Below are positions 1 to 7,758 of a stretch of 64,000 nt of DNA, one piece after another. Made by a program: the position numbers and the translations under genes. The stretch covers positions 1,922,001 through 1,986,000 of the forward strand of contig OZ255841.1 of assembly GCA_965277835.1 (NCBI GenBank), in the 5' to 3' direction. Origin of the DNA: Arcticimaribacter sp965277835 (lineage in GTDB: Bacteria; Bacteroidota; Bacteroidia; Flavobacteriales; Flavobacteriaceae). Position 1 is the stretch's first letter. Each line of letters starts with the position of its first letter. The notes beneath the pieces are model-generated. The model was not told the DNA's origin, did not search any database, and was given only the letters and a program-made list of their open reading frames with translations.

Positions 1-604
1 AAACATCTCGGGTAATGGAAACATTACTACCTTTTCGAGCAATTTTATCAATTTCATCAATAAAAACAATTCCTTGTTCTGCTCTTTTTACGTCATAATC
101 AGCTGCTTGAAGTAAGCGTGTTAAAATGCTTTCTACGTCTTCACCTACATAGCCAGCCTCGGTAAGAATAGTAGCATCGACTATTGCAAGAGGCACATTC
201 AACATTTTAGCAATTGTTTCTGCCAATAGTGTTTTTCCTGTACCAGTTTGCCCAACCAAAAGAATATTACTTTTTTGAATTTCAATGGTTTCAGTACCAG
301 TAGTCGAATTAGGTAATAATAACCTTTTATAGTGATTATAAACTGCCACAGAAATAATTCTTTTAGCAGTATCTTGCCCAATAATATATTGGTCAAGAAA
401 AGCCTTAGTTAACTGAGGGGTTTTGACTTCTAATAGGCTTGTATAAGAAGAATCACTACTATCTTCTTTAGCTTCCTCTAGTACTATGTTGTGTGCCTGA
501 TGAATACATTTATCACAAATATGTGCATCTAAACCAGCAATAAGTAGTTCTGTTTGGGTTTTTACCCTTCCACAAAATGAACATATCAATTTTTCATCTT
601 CCAT
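1..604 (-). CDS. clpX: ATP-dependent Clp protease ATP-binding subunit ClpX (5' part, cut by window edge)
   Basis: AAA+ unfoldase that recognises substrates and threads them into ClpP. About 201 N-terminal residues are visible; the C-terminal half lies beyond base 1. Translation from the ATG at 604-602 gives a zinc-binding domain with Cys8, Cys11, Cys30 and Cys33, then a Walker A (VGQTGTGKT) near residue 120 and a Walker B (IVFIDEID) near residue 178, as in ClpX. It follows clpP and tig on the same strand (tig-clpP-clpX), the usual order in this phylum, with only 17 bases between clpP and clpX, so co-transcription is likely. The zinc finger makes ClpX certain over other AAA+ unfoldases such as HslU. 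Confidence 0.95.
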   Translation of the reverse strand, partial: MEDEKLICSFCGRVKTQTELLIAGLDAHICDKCIHQAHNIVLEEAKEDSSDSSYTSLLEVKTPQLTKAFLDQYIIGQDTAKRIISVAVYNHYKRLLLPNSTTGTETIEIQKSNILLVGQTGTGKTLLAETIAKMLNVPLAIVDATILTEAGYVGEDVESILTRLLQAADYDVKRAEQGIVFIDEIDKIARKGSNVSITRDV

Positions 605-621
605 AGACACATTTTTTAAGA

Positions 622-1278
622 TTATTTAATTAAAACCTCATCAATCATACCATATTCTTTTGCTTCTTCTGCTTTCATCCAATAATCTCTATCACTGTCA
701 TTACTAACTTTATCATACTCTTGCCCCGAATGTTTTGCAATAATATCGTATAACTCTGTTTTAAGTTTTAATATTTCTCTGGCAGTAATTTCTATATCAG
801 AAGCTTGACCTTGAGCCCCACCTAGAGGTTGATGAATCATTACGCGTGCGTGTGGTAGTGCAGAACGTTTTCCTTTTTGACCAGCACAAAGAAGAACAGC
901 TCCCATTGAAGCAGAAATGCCAGTACAAATTGTAGCAACATCTGGGCTAACATATTGCATGGTATCATAAATCCCTAAGCCTGCATAAACGCTTCCCCCT
1001 GGAGAATTAATATATATTTGAATGTCACGCTTTGAATCAACACTTTGTAAAAATAATAGTTGGGCTTGAATAATATTTGCAACATGATCGTCTATAGCGG
1101 TTCCTAAAAACATAACACGATCCATCATTAGCCGAGAAAACACATCCATTTGAGCCACGTTCATTTGTCGCTCTTCAATGATATAAGGAGTCATACTACT
1201 TATTATTTTATCATAATACATAGCATTTACCTTGTGGTGTTTTGTTGCGTATTTTTTAAACTCTTTTCCGTAATTCAT
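622..1278 (-). CDS. clpP: ATP-dependent Clp protease proteolytic subunit ClpP
   Basis: Serine peptidase that forms the barrel-shaped chamber of the ClpXP protease. The protein is 218 residues from the ATG at 1278. An upstream in-frame start at 1299 would add seven residues that family members lack, so I prefer the inner ATG (MNYGKEF). The catalytic triad is visible: Ser124 in SASMGA, His149 in MIHQP and Asp198 in the DSDRD segment; the INSPGGS substrate-groove motif is also present. It sits between tig and clpX on the same strand. Confidence 0.96.
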   Translation of the reverse strand: MNYGKEFKKYATKHHKVNAMYYDKIISSMTPYIIEERQMNVAQMDVFSRLMMDRVMFLGTAIDDHVANIIQAQLLFLQSVDSKRDIQIYINSPGGSVYAGLGIYDTMQYVSPDVATICTGISASMGAVLLCAGQKGKRSALPHARVMIHQPLGGAQGQASDIEITAREILKLKTELYDIIAKHSGQEYDKVSNDSDRDYWMKAEEAKEYGMIDEVLIK

Positions 1279-1314
1279 ATTAAATTCTATATTAATCAAT
1301 AAAAATAGGCGAAA

Positions 1315-2649
1315 TTATTGTGTCTTCCCATAAGCTTCTTTGATAAAATCGTCATAGCTTACTTTTTTAGTCTTAAAATCGGCATTTTCTTTATAAAACT
1401 CTAAAAGTTTTTTACTCATCAATTGGTCCGATAGTTTCTTTGTTTCTTCTTGGTTAGCAAAAACTCGTGCGGCAATCTCATTGAGCTCTTTATCTTCTGG
1501 AGCAGGTTGTCCATATTGAGCCATTTGTTGTTTAATTAAATTCTTTGCAAAATTTTGAAGCTCTTCGAATTCAATTGTAAGATTATTGTCTTTTATAATA
1601 TTACCTTCAATTAATTGATGGCGAATACCTTTTTCTGACTGTTCATACTCTTTTTTTGCTTCTTCTTCTGTTAATGGTTTCTCTCCTGAGTTTTGTAACC
1701 AACGAATTAAAAAGTCTTTTGGAAGATCAAATTTTGTTTTTTCAATTAAACTTTCAGCAATATCATTCATCAGTTTTTGTTCTGACTGAGATGCAAATTG
1801 TTGTTCAATATTCTCTTTAATTTTTGCTTTGAGGTTAGTTACAGAAGTTACTGTTCCAGCTTCATAGAGTTTATCAAATAATTCTTGATTTAAATCAGCA
1901 AGAATACGTTGGTTAACTTCTTTTATAGTAATAGCAACTGTTTTTGGTAATTCGTTTAGTTGTTCAATAGTAACGCCAAAAGCACGTGCAGCAACACTAT
2001 CTTCTTTAAATAAATTTTTGGTGTTTACCTCTATACTGTCTCCCACTTTAGAAGTACTAAAAGTGTCTATGTTTTTCTTCCCTTTTATTTGGTCAAATTC
2101 AATGGTAGGACTAGTATTTATAGCAGCTGTTTCATTTTTTATATCTACTAAAAGATCAACTTCATTGTTAATTTCTGTAGATGTTTTTAATGTACTATAT
2201 TGTTTTTGAATACTTAAAACCTGTTGGTCAATCATCTTTTTATCTGCCTCGATTTGAAACAAAACAACTCCTTTTGTATTTTTTTTCAGGTCAACTTCAA
2301 TTTTTGGAGATAATCCAATTTCAAATTCAAAGTTAAGTGTATCCGATTTCCAATCTATTTCTTCTTGTTCTTTTGGGAGTGGGTTTCCAAGTAGTTCAAG
2401 TTTTTCGTCGGTAATGTATTTATTAAGATTTTCTTGAAGTAATTTATTTACTTCATCGACAGTTACGGCTGTTTCATACTGTTTTTTAATTAACCCCATA
2501 GGAACAAACCCTTTCCTAAACCCAGGAATGTTTGCTTTTTTGCGATAGTCGTTTAATACATTTTGCACTTTGTCTGCAAAATCTTGCTGCTCTAACGATA
2601 TTGTTAAAGTGCTGTTTAAGTCGTCTAGTTGTGTTTGTGTAATTTGCAT
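1315..2649 (-). CDS. tig: Trigger factor, ribosome-associated chaperone
   Basis: Chaperone that docks at the ribosomal exit tunnel and shields nascent chains. Its 444 residues match the usual family length. The ribosome-docking loop GFRKGFVP lies at residues 43-50, the place of the GFRxGxxP signature. The middle prolyl-isomerase region is poorly conserved, as is common in Bacteroidota, and the C-terminal half is Glu/Lys/Gln-rich and helical like the chaperone arms. It is first in the tig-clpP-clpX group with a -7 promoter element just upstream. Confidence 0.93.
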   Translation of the reverse strand: MQITQTQLDDLNSTLTISLEQQDFADKVQNVLNDYRKKANIPGFRKGFVPMGLIKKQYETAVTVDEVNKLLQENLNKYITDEKLELLGNPLPKEQEEIDWKSDTLNFEFEIGLSPKIEVDLKKNTKGVVLFQIEADKKMIDQQVLSIQKQYSTLKTSTEINNEVDLLVDIKNETAAINTSPTIEFDQIKGKKNIDTFSTSKVGDSIEVNTKNLFKEDSVAARAFGVTIEQLNELPKTVAITIKEVNQRILADLNQELFDKLYEAGTVTSVTNLKAKIKENIEQQFASQSEQKLMNDIAESLIEKTKFDLPKDFLIRWLQNSGEKPLTEEEAKKEYEQSEKGIRHQLIEGNIIKDNNLTIEFEELQNFAKNLIKQQMAQYGQPAPEDKELNEIAARVFANQEETKKLSDQLMSKKLLEFYKENADFKTKKVSYDDFIKEAYGKTQ

Positions 2650-2673
2650 GGGTTTTCAAAAAAAATTAAGGTG

Positions 2674-2681
2674 CAAAAATA
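2674..2681 (-). promoter_or_regulatory. -7 promoter element of tig
   Basis: The minus strand reads TATTTTTG, an exact match to the Bacteroidota -7 consensus TAnnTTTG, 25 bases upstream of the tig start codon. No clear TTTG was found at the expected -33 spacing, so only the -7 half is supported. Confidence 0.5.
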
Positions 2682-2794
2682 AACTTTTTAAATGGGTTGG
2701 GCAAACACTTAAAATTCGAATACTTTTAGGTAAGCTCAAGATGTAAGAACAATGATTTAGAAATAAATAATCTCAGCTATAAATAATCTGCGTT

Positions 2795-3745
2795 TTAATA
2801 CCATATAGCAGGTAAATAAAAGTCCATGCCTGTTTTATTTTGGATACTTAACAATGCGTCTCTTAACTCAATAGATCTTAAAAAAACAATCTCTCTTAGT
2901 TTATTAGCCTTCGGGATTTGTGATTGGGAGGGTAAATTAAGAAAACCATAAGAAGCTATTTTTCTATTGTGTTTGACCGAAAGGTACCAATCATCTATCA
3001 ATGCAAATTCGGGTGGTGAAATTTGACCGTTTTTTAAAGCTTCTTTTAATTTTAGCTTTAAGTTAGGATATAGTTCGTCTTTGGTGTTATATGCTGTAGA
3101 GATTGAATTATGATGACTTAATATTATTGACATCCATTCATTATTCCCGATTAATTTTTCGCCTGGGTATCCATAGACATTCAGAATATTAAAAAGGCTA
3201 GCCATTTGTTTTTCGCTATGAGGGGCAAATTTTCTCTCAGCATATTTGTCTTGTGACTTTGAACTAAACCTAAATAAAACTTTTAAAGCGTTCCATTGAT
3301 CTTTTGAATACATTTTTCTTATTTGCTGTTTCAAATTACAATTCAGACTTAATTCATATTGTTTTCTAAGGGCGCAGTAATCTTCTTTAATTGAACTCCA
3401 ATCCTCACTATTGAGTTTTTCCTTTATAAAATCATTTCTTTTTATAGCTTTTATTGACCACCCAGAAAGGATGCCATATTTTATAAATTGTTTGGCAAGG
3501 GGCTTGTTTTTTTGATATAAGGCAAGTTGAGAGGCTACCTGATATTCTCTTAAAAAGATAAAACTATAATCTTCAAATAATTTTATATATATGTCTAAGG
3601 CAGCGTTATAGTTTTCCGATGCAATAAGCTTTTCTGCTTCTATTACTTGTTTGTGATAAACTTCATAATTTGGAGTTTCAATTGCTTGTGAATTTGATAA
3701 CAAGACAATAGAGATAAGCGAAGCTATAATGATGCTTTTAGCCAT
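2795..3745 (-). CDS. Secreted DUF6624-like protein
   Basis: A 316-residue protein of unknown function. It begins with a signal-peptide-like stretch (about residues 1-21, hydrophobic core IIIASLISIVLLS). Residues about 25-130 are helical and may be a TPR-like region. The C-terminal half (about 185-300) has a Gly-Tyr-Pro-Gly turn, an HH pair before a long helix and an EFALIDDW segment, a pattern I associate with DUF6624; that assignment is from memory. It stands alone between tig and the divergent rpsP, with no partner suggesting a role. It is most likely exported to the periplasm. Confidence 0.6.
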   Translation of the reverse strand: MAKSIIIASLISIVLLSNSQAIETPNYEVYHKQVIEAEKLIASENYNAALDIYIKLFEDYSFIFLREYQVASQLALYQKNKPLAKQFIKYGILSGWSIKAIKRNDFIKEKLNSEDWSSIKEDYCALRKQYELSLNCNLKQQIRKMYSKDQWNALKVLFRFSSKSQDKYAERKFAPHSEKQMASLFNILNVYGYPGEKLIGNNEWMSIILSHHNSISTAYNTKDELYPNLKLKLKEALKNGQISPPEFALIDDWYLSVKHNRKIASYGFLNLPSQSQIPKANKLREIVFLRSIELRDALLSIQNKTGMDFYLPAIWY

Positions 3746-3888
3746 TAATAATATTTATTATATGAGATGGACTTCTCAATATACAAAATTTAGAGGCGAT
3801 AGAAATAAAAGAGATTTTTATTAATCATTAAGAACAAACAAACAATTAATATTATCAATATCTTTTTAGGTAATTTATAATAAAATAG

Positions 3889-3896
3889 TACATTTG
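3889..3896 (+). promoter_or_regulatory. -7 promoter element of rpsP-rimM
   Basis: TACATTTG followed by C is an exact TAnnTTTG match. A transcript starting a few bases downstream would have a leader of roughly 45 nt carrying the small hairpin and upstream ORF listed next. The -33 position is T-rich (TTTTTAGG) but lacks a clear TTTG. Confidence 0.5.
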
Positions 3897-3914
3897 CACC
3901 CTGAATTAATAACC

Positions 3915-3941
3915 ATGCGTCGAGAACGCCTTAAAAATTAA
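3915..3941 (+). other. Short upstream ORF and hairpin in the rpsP leader
   Basis: An 8-codon ORF (MRRERLKN then TAA) lies in the predicted leader of rpsP. Its 5' part forms a small GC-rich hairpin, GCGT (3917-3920) with ACGC (3926-3929) around a five-base loop. The stop codon is 6 bases before the rpsP ATG. This could be chance, a translated upstream ORF, or part of an autoregulatory leader for S16. Only the sequence facts are certain. Confidence 0.25.
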
Positions 3942-3947
3942 TATGAT

Positions 3948-4517
3948 ATGCCAGTAAAAATCAGATTACAAAGACACGGAAAAAAAGGATCACCATTTTA
4001 TTGGGTAGTAGCGGCTGATGTTCGTGCTAAAAGAGATGGTCGCTATCTTGAAAAGATAGGTACTTATAATCCTAATACCAATCCAGCTACAATAAACCTA
4101 GATGTAGATGCTGCTGTAAAGTGGCTAGGCAATGGTGCACAACCTACCGATACTGCACGTGCATTATTATCTTATAAAGGAGCTTTATTAAAACATCACC
4201 TACAGGGAGGTGTTCGTAAAGGGGCTTTAACTCAAGACGCAGCAGACACAAAATTTGCTGAATGGGTAGAGCAAAAAGAAGCTTCTATTTTGGCTAAATC
4301 TGAAGGACTTTCGAAAGAAGAAGCAAAAGCAAAAGCAGAAGCGTTAGCTGCTGAGAAAGCAGTAAATGAAAAGCGTATTGCAGATGCAAAAGCTGCTCTT
4401 GTTGAAGAAACTGCTGAAGAAGAAACAGCTACTGAAGAGGTAACAGTTGAACCTACTGCTGAAGAGGGGACTGCTACTGAAGAAGAAACCACATCGGAAG
4501 AGAAGCCAGAAGCTTAA
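3948..4517 (+). CDS. rpsP: 30S ribosomal protein S16 with long acidic C-terminal tail
   Basis: Small-subunit ribosomal protein needed for 30S assembly. Residues 1-80 carry the S16 fold (MPVKIRLQRHGKKGSPFYWVV start, then RDGRYLEKIGTYNP), and residues about 80-115 continue the Bacteroidota form of the domain. The last 70 or so residues are a low-complexity Ala/Glu/Lys helix followed by a Glu/Thr-rich acidic tail. At 189 residues it is about twice the length of proteobacterial S16; long tails are usual in this phylum. It is followed after 20 bases by rimM, which acts in the same 30S maturation step. Confidence 0.96.
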   Translation: MPVKIRLQRHGKKGSPFYWVVAADVRAKRDGRYLEKIGTYNPNTNPATINLDVDAAVKWLGNGAQPTDTARALLSYKGALLKHHLQGGVRKGALTQDAADTKFAEWVEQKEASILAKSEGLSKEEAKAKAEALAAEKAVNEKRIADAKAALVEETAEEETATEEVTVEPTAEEGTATEEETTSEEKPEA

Positions 4518-4537
4518 TCTAAAACCTTATTGAATAG

Positions 4538-5068
4538 ATGACTAAAGAAGAATGTTTCTATCTTGGAACAATCGTTTCTAAATTTAGTTATAAAGGAGAG
4601 TTGTTAGCTAAGCTAGACACGGATAACCCACAAGATTATATTCAATTAGAATCGGTTCTTGTTTTAGAGGGTAAGAAATTGATTCCTTTTTTTATAAAAA
4701 ATGCTCGGCTTCAAAAATCTAATTTGCTTCGGATTAAGTTCGAGGAGATTGATTCTGAGAAAGAAGCTGATTTAATGATTAATAAAGAGTTATACCTTCC
4801 GTTAAGTTTTTTACCTGTTTTAGATGGAAACAAATTTTATTTTCATGAAATAACTGGTTTTACGGTAAAAGAGCTTTCAGGTAATATTATCGGTACAGTC
4901 AAATCTGTTAATGACCAAACTTCGCAGGCTTTATTTGAAATAATAGATGAAGAAAAGCGTATGATATTAATTCCTATACACGATGATTTTATAATTGAGG
5001 TTAATCGAGATTTATCTGTTTTAATTTTGAAATTACCCGAAGGGTTATTAGATATTTATCAATCATAA
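4538..5068 (+). CDS. rimM: Ribosome maturation factor RimM
   Basis: Assembly factor that binds S19 and helps mature the 30S head. It has 176 residues, the normal length. The N-terminal RimM domain starts ECFYLGTIVSKFSYKGELLAKLDTDNP, and the C-terminal PRC-barrel segment has FYFHEITGFTV near residue 104 and ILIPIHDDFIIEVN near residue 145. It lies directly after rpsP, as in many bacteria, without the trmD-rplS pair found downstream in proteobacteria. Confidence 0.94.
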   Translation: MTKEECFYLGTIVSKFSYKGELLAKLDTDNPQDYIQLESVLVLEGKKLIPFFIKNARLQKSNLLRIKFEEIDSEKEADLMINKELYLPLSFLPVLDGNKFYFHEITGFTVKELSGNIIGTVKSVNDQTSQALFEIIDEEKRMILIPIHDDFIIEVNRDLSVLILKLPEGLLDIYQS

Positions 5069-5099
5069 TTTTTTGTGTTTAAGAAATGTATTAGAAAAA

Positions 5100-5723
5100 T
5101 TAGTTTTTACGTTTTTTGTTTTTCTTTTTAGCAACTCTGTTTTCTTCTTTTATTTTTTGAAGCTCTTTTTCTTTTTCTTGAAGCTGGAATTCTTGCCTAA
5201 ATTTTTCAACTTCTTCAACACTAAGTTCTTCTTGATCTGGAGCCTGAAGAGCAATATCCTCTACACCAAACGAATCTTGCTCGGTTTGCTTTCGCATAAT
5301 TTCTTTGGACGCGTTTAGGTTATAATAAATCTCACTATCAATTAGTTTATTTGCAATAAAATTTTCTTTTTTTTCTTTACTCCAGCGCACAAAAATAAAA
5401 GCTCCAATATTGGGTTCTAGTTTTACCTGAAACACTTTGGCATGATTAGGTAAAGTCTGATATACTTCTATTTTTTTTATAATATAACCCGATAGAGTAA
5501 GTAATTCCTTAACAAAATTTGTTTGACCAATTAAATTTTTGTCATTAAGCGGGTTTATATGGGCAAGTTCTTGGGAATCGTTAGTGTCATCATCATTATA
5601 GTCTCCTTGTGCTTGTATAAAAGAACTGCAAATCAAGCAAGTAGTAACTAATAAAATTTGCTTAATTGACTTTAAGTTCAATGCTTTAAAGAATATATTT
5701 TTTTGAAAGCTTAAAGAATTCAT
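5100..5723 (-). CDS. Putative exported protein with charged coiled-coil C-terminus, unknown function
   Basis: A 207-residue protein I do not recognise. An N-terminal hydrophobic stretch (about residues 22-38, ILLVTTCLICSSFIQAQG) looks like a cleavable signal peptide. The middle (about 60-130) is a small mixed alpha/beta region, perhaps a compact domain that touches a partner or membrane. From about residue 155 it becomes a Glu/Lys/Gln-rich coiled coil ending in a very basic tail. It is transcribed convergently with rimM and a TACATTTG -7 element lies 28 bases upstream (5751-5758, minus strand). It appears to be a real gene, but I cannot assign a role. Confidence 0.6.
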   Translation of the reverse strand: MNSLSFQKNIFFKALNLKSIKQILLVTTCLICSSFIQAQGDYNDDDTNDSQELAHINPLNDKNLIGQTNFVKELLTLSGYIIKKIEVYQTLPNHAKVFQVKLEPNIGAFIFVRWSKEKKENFIANKLIDSEIYYNLNASKEIMRKQTEQDSFGVEDIALQAPDQEELSVEEVEKFRQEFQLQEKEKELQKIKEENRVAKKKNKKRKN

Positions 5724-5861
5724 GTTGAATTAATGAAGTAACTATTTTATCAAATGTAATAAAAATCTTTTCTTATTAGTTTTAAAGCCATATTAAGTTG
5801 GCAGATTTTTATTTTGAATTTTAATGTAATATCTAATTGAATAGCAAATAGTTAAACACAG

Positions 5862-5892
5862 TTAAGGGTTGTGCCTTAATTTGTTTTTTGTG
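5862..5892 (+). terminator. Hairpin with T-rich tail between two minus-strand genes
   Basis: TTAAGG (5862-5867) pairs with CCTTAA (5874-5879) around a six-base loop and is followed on the plus strand by TTTGTTTTTT. As a plus-strand terminator it has no obvious gene to serve, since both neighbours are on the minus strand. It may be fortuitous or may end a short untranslated transcript. Confidence 0.25.
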
Positions 5893-5951
5893 TTTAAAGA
5901 GACTATCAATAGGCTTAATTTTAACCTAAATGTAAACAGGTTTAAAAATTA

Positions 5952-6572
5952 CTAAGTCTGCTTTTTTCTTCTCGAAAGTTCATCACGTATTTCTGCAGCA
6001 GCCTCATAGTTTTCGGTTTTAACTAGTTTAGCAAGTATTTTGTTTAGGTCGTTTATCGAAGCTTTAGTAAGGTCTTGAGGGGGAGTACTTTTAGTTTGCC
6101 CTTCTTCAATAAAATTTCTAATCCAATTTTTATCTTCACTCCCTGAAATATTGACTTTTGCGCCTTCCACAAAACTTGCTTTTTTCATTATATTCTCATA
6201 AGTAAAAATTGGCGCATTGAATCGAATTGCAAGTGCTATAGCATCTGAAGTTCTTGAGTCAATAATTTCTTCAATCTCATCACACTCACAAATTAAACTA
6301 GAAAAAAACACACCATCAGAAAGTTTGTGAATAATTACTTGTTTTATTTTAATCTTAAAACGCTCTAAACAACTTATAAATAAATCATGTGTTGATGGGC
6401 GTGTAGTAACAATGTCTTTTTCTAAATATACTGCAATTGCCTGAGCCTCAAAACTCCCGATAACTATTGGCAGTTTTCGTTCCCCATCATTTTCACTTAA
6501 AATAAGTGCATACGAACCAGTTTGCGATTGACTATATGAAATACCACTAATTGATAGTTCTATTAAAACCAT
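5952..6572 (-). CDS. Bifunctional nuclease family (DUF151) protein with C-terminal UVR motif
   Basis: A 206-residue protein. Residues about 1-140 form the BFN/DUF151 domain, recognisable by LPIVIGSFEAQAIA near residue 34, the RPSTHDLF loop and DSRTSDAIALAIRFNAPIF near residue 105. Residues about 165-203 form a UvrB/UvrC-type helical hairpin (LAKLVKTENYEAAAEIRDEL). The DUF151 family has been linked to nuclease activity in plants and stress in bacteria, but its bacterial role is not settled. The pairing with a UVR segment is common in Bacteroidota. It is divergent from pdhB. Confidence 0.85.
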   Translation of the reverse strand: MVLIELSISGISYSQSQTGSYALILSENDGERKLPIVIGSFEAQAIAVYLEKDIVTTRPSTHDLFISCLERFKIKIKQVIIHKLSDGVFFSSLICECDEIEEIIDSRTSDAIALAIRFNAPIFTYENIMKKASFVEGAKVNISGSEDKNWIRNFIEEGQTKSTPPQDLTKASINDLNKILAKLVKTENYEAAAEIRDELSRRKKQT

Positions 6573-6695
6573 TGATATTATTTACTTTGTTTAAATATAC
6601 TATATTTTTAATTTTGCAATTACAAAAATTTAATTTTTTATAAACTTTAATAAGGTTATTTATTGTTGAAATAGCTAAAGTTTTTCTAAAAAGGT

Positions 6696-6703
6696 TAAAT
6701 TTG
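6696..6703 (+). promoter_or_regulatory. -7 promoter element of pdhB
   Basis: TAAATTTG followed by CA matches TAnnTTTG exactly, 22 bases before the pdhB ATG. No TTTG at the expected spacing was found upstream. Confidence 0.5.
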
Positions 6704-6725
6704 CAATCAAAGTAATACAGTTTCA

Positions 6726-7706
6726 ATGAGGACATTACAATTTAGAGAAGCAATTTGCGAAGCAATGAGTGAAGAAATGCGCCGTGATGAGTCTATTTAT
6801 TTGATGGGCGAAGAGGTAGCAGAATACAATGGAGCATATAAAGCATCAAAAGGAATGTTAGATGAATTTGGGGAAAAACGAGTAATTGACACTCCAATTT
6901 CTGAATTAGGTTTCTCAGGTATAGGTGTGGGATCTACCATGACAGGGAACAGACCTATTATTGAGTATATGACGTTTAACTTTGCTTTAGTTGGAATTGA
7001 CCAAATAATTAATAATGCTGCTAAAATTAGACAAATGTCTGGCGGACAATTTCCTTGCCCAATAGTTTTTAGAGGGCCTACAGCTTCAGCTGGTCAGCTT
7101 GCCGCAACGCATTCTCAGGCTTTTGAAAGTTGGTATGCTAATTGTCCAGGGCTTAAAGTAGTTGTTCCTTCGAATCCTTATGATGCGAAAGGACTTTTGA
7201 AAGCAGCAATTAGAGATGATGATCCTGTGATTTTTATGGAATCTGAACAAATGTATGGCGATAAAGGAGAAGTCCCTGATGATGAATATATAATTCCTAT
7301 TGGAGTAGCTGATATTAAGAGAGAAGGAAACGATGTTACAATTGTATCTTTTGGAAAAATAATTAAAGAAGCCTATATCGCAGCAGAAACTCTTGAAAAA
7401 GATGGGATTTCTTGCGAAATAATTGATTTAAGAACAGTTTGCCCATTAGACTATGATGCTGTTTTAACTTCGGTAAAGAAAACAAATCGCTTAGTTATTT
7501 TAGAAGAAGCATGGCCTTTTGGAAACGTAGCTACAGAAATTACATACCAAGTACAAAATCAAATTTTAGATTATTTAGATGCCCCTATAGAAAAAATAAA
7601 TACTGCAGATACACCTGCACCATTTTCACCTGTATTATTAGAAGAATGGCTACCTAATAGTGAAGATGTTATCAAGGCAGTAAAAAAGGTATTGTATTCT
7701 AAATAA
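6726..7706 (+). CDS. pdhB: Pyruvate dehydrogenase E1 component, beta subunit
   Basis: Beta subunit of the alpha2-beta2 2-oxoacid dehydrogenase E1, which decarboxylates pyruvate using thiamine diphosphate and hands an acetyl group to E2. Its 326 residues are standard. MGEEVAEYNGAYKASKGML near residue 27, RVIDTPISELGFSGIGVG near residue 51 and the HSQAFESWYANCPGLKVVVPS segment near residue 129 are typical of PdhB; TPAPFSPVLLEEWLP marks the C-terminus. The alpha subunit and E2 are not in the window, as is usual in flavobacteria where pdhB stands apart from pdhA-pdhC. A branched-chain specificity is possible, but the sequence reads more like PdhB. Confidence 0.9.
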   Translation: MRTLQFREAICEAMSEEMRRDESIYLMGEEVAEYNGAYKASKGMLDEFGEKRVIDTPISELGFSGIGVGSTMTGNRPIIEYMTFNFALVGIDQIINNAAKIRQMSGGQFPCPIVFRGPTASAGQLAATHSQAFESWYANCPGLKVVVPSNPYDAKGLLKAAIRDDDPVIFMESEQMYGDKGEVPDDEYIIPIGVADIKREGNDVTIVSFGKIIKEAYIAAETLEKDGISCEIIDLRTVCPLDYDAVLTSVKKTNRLVILEEAWPFGNVATEITYQVQNQILDYLDAPIEKINTADTPAPFSPVLLEEWLPNSEDVIKAVKKVLYSK

Positions 7707-7758
7707 GAAATATCAACTGATTTTAACCCCCTACCTATTTATCAATTTAATTACGATT

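Noticed and set aside
4232..4492. Antisense ORF of Ser/Ala/Val residues over the rpsP tail
   Set aside because: It is the mirror of the repetitive Glu/Ala codons of the S16 tail and has no start context or homology.
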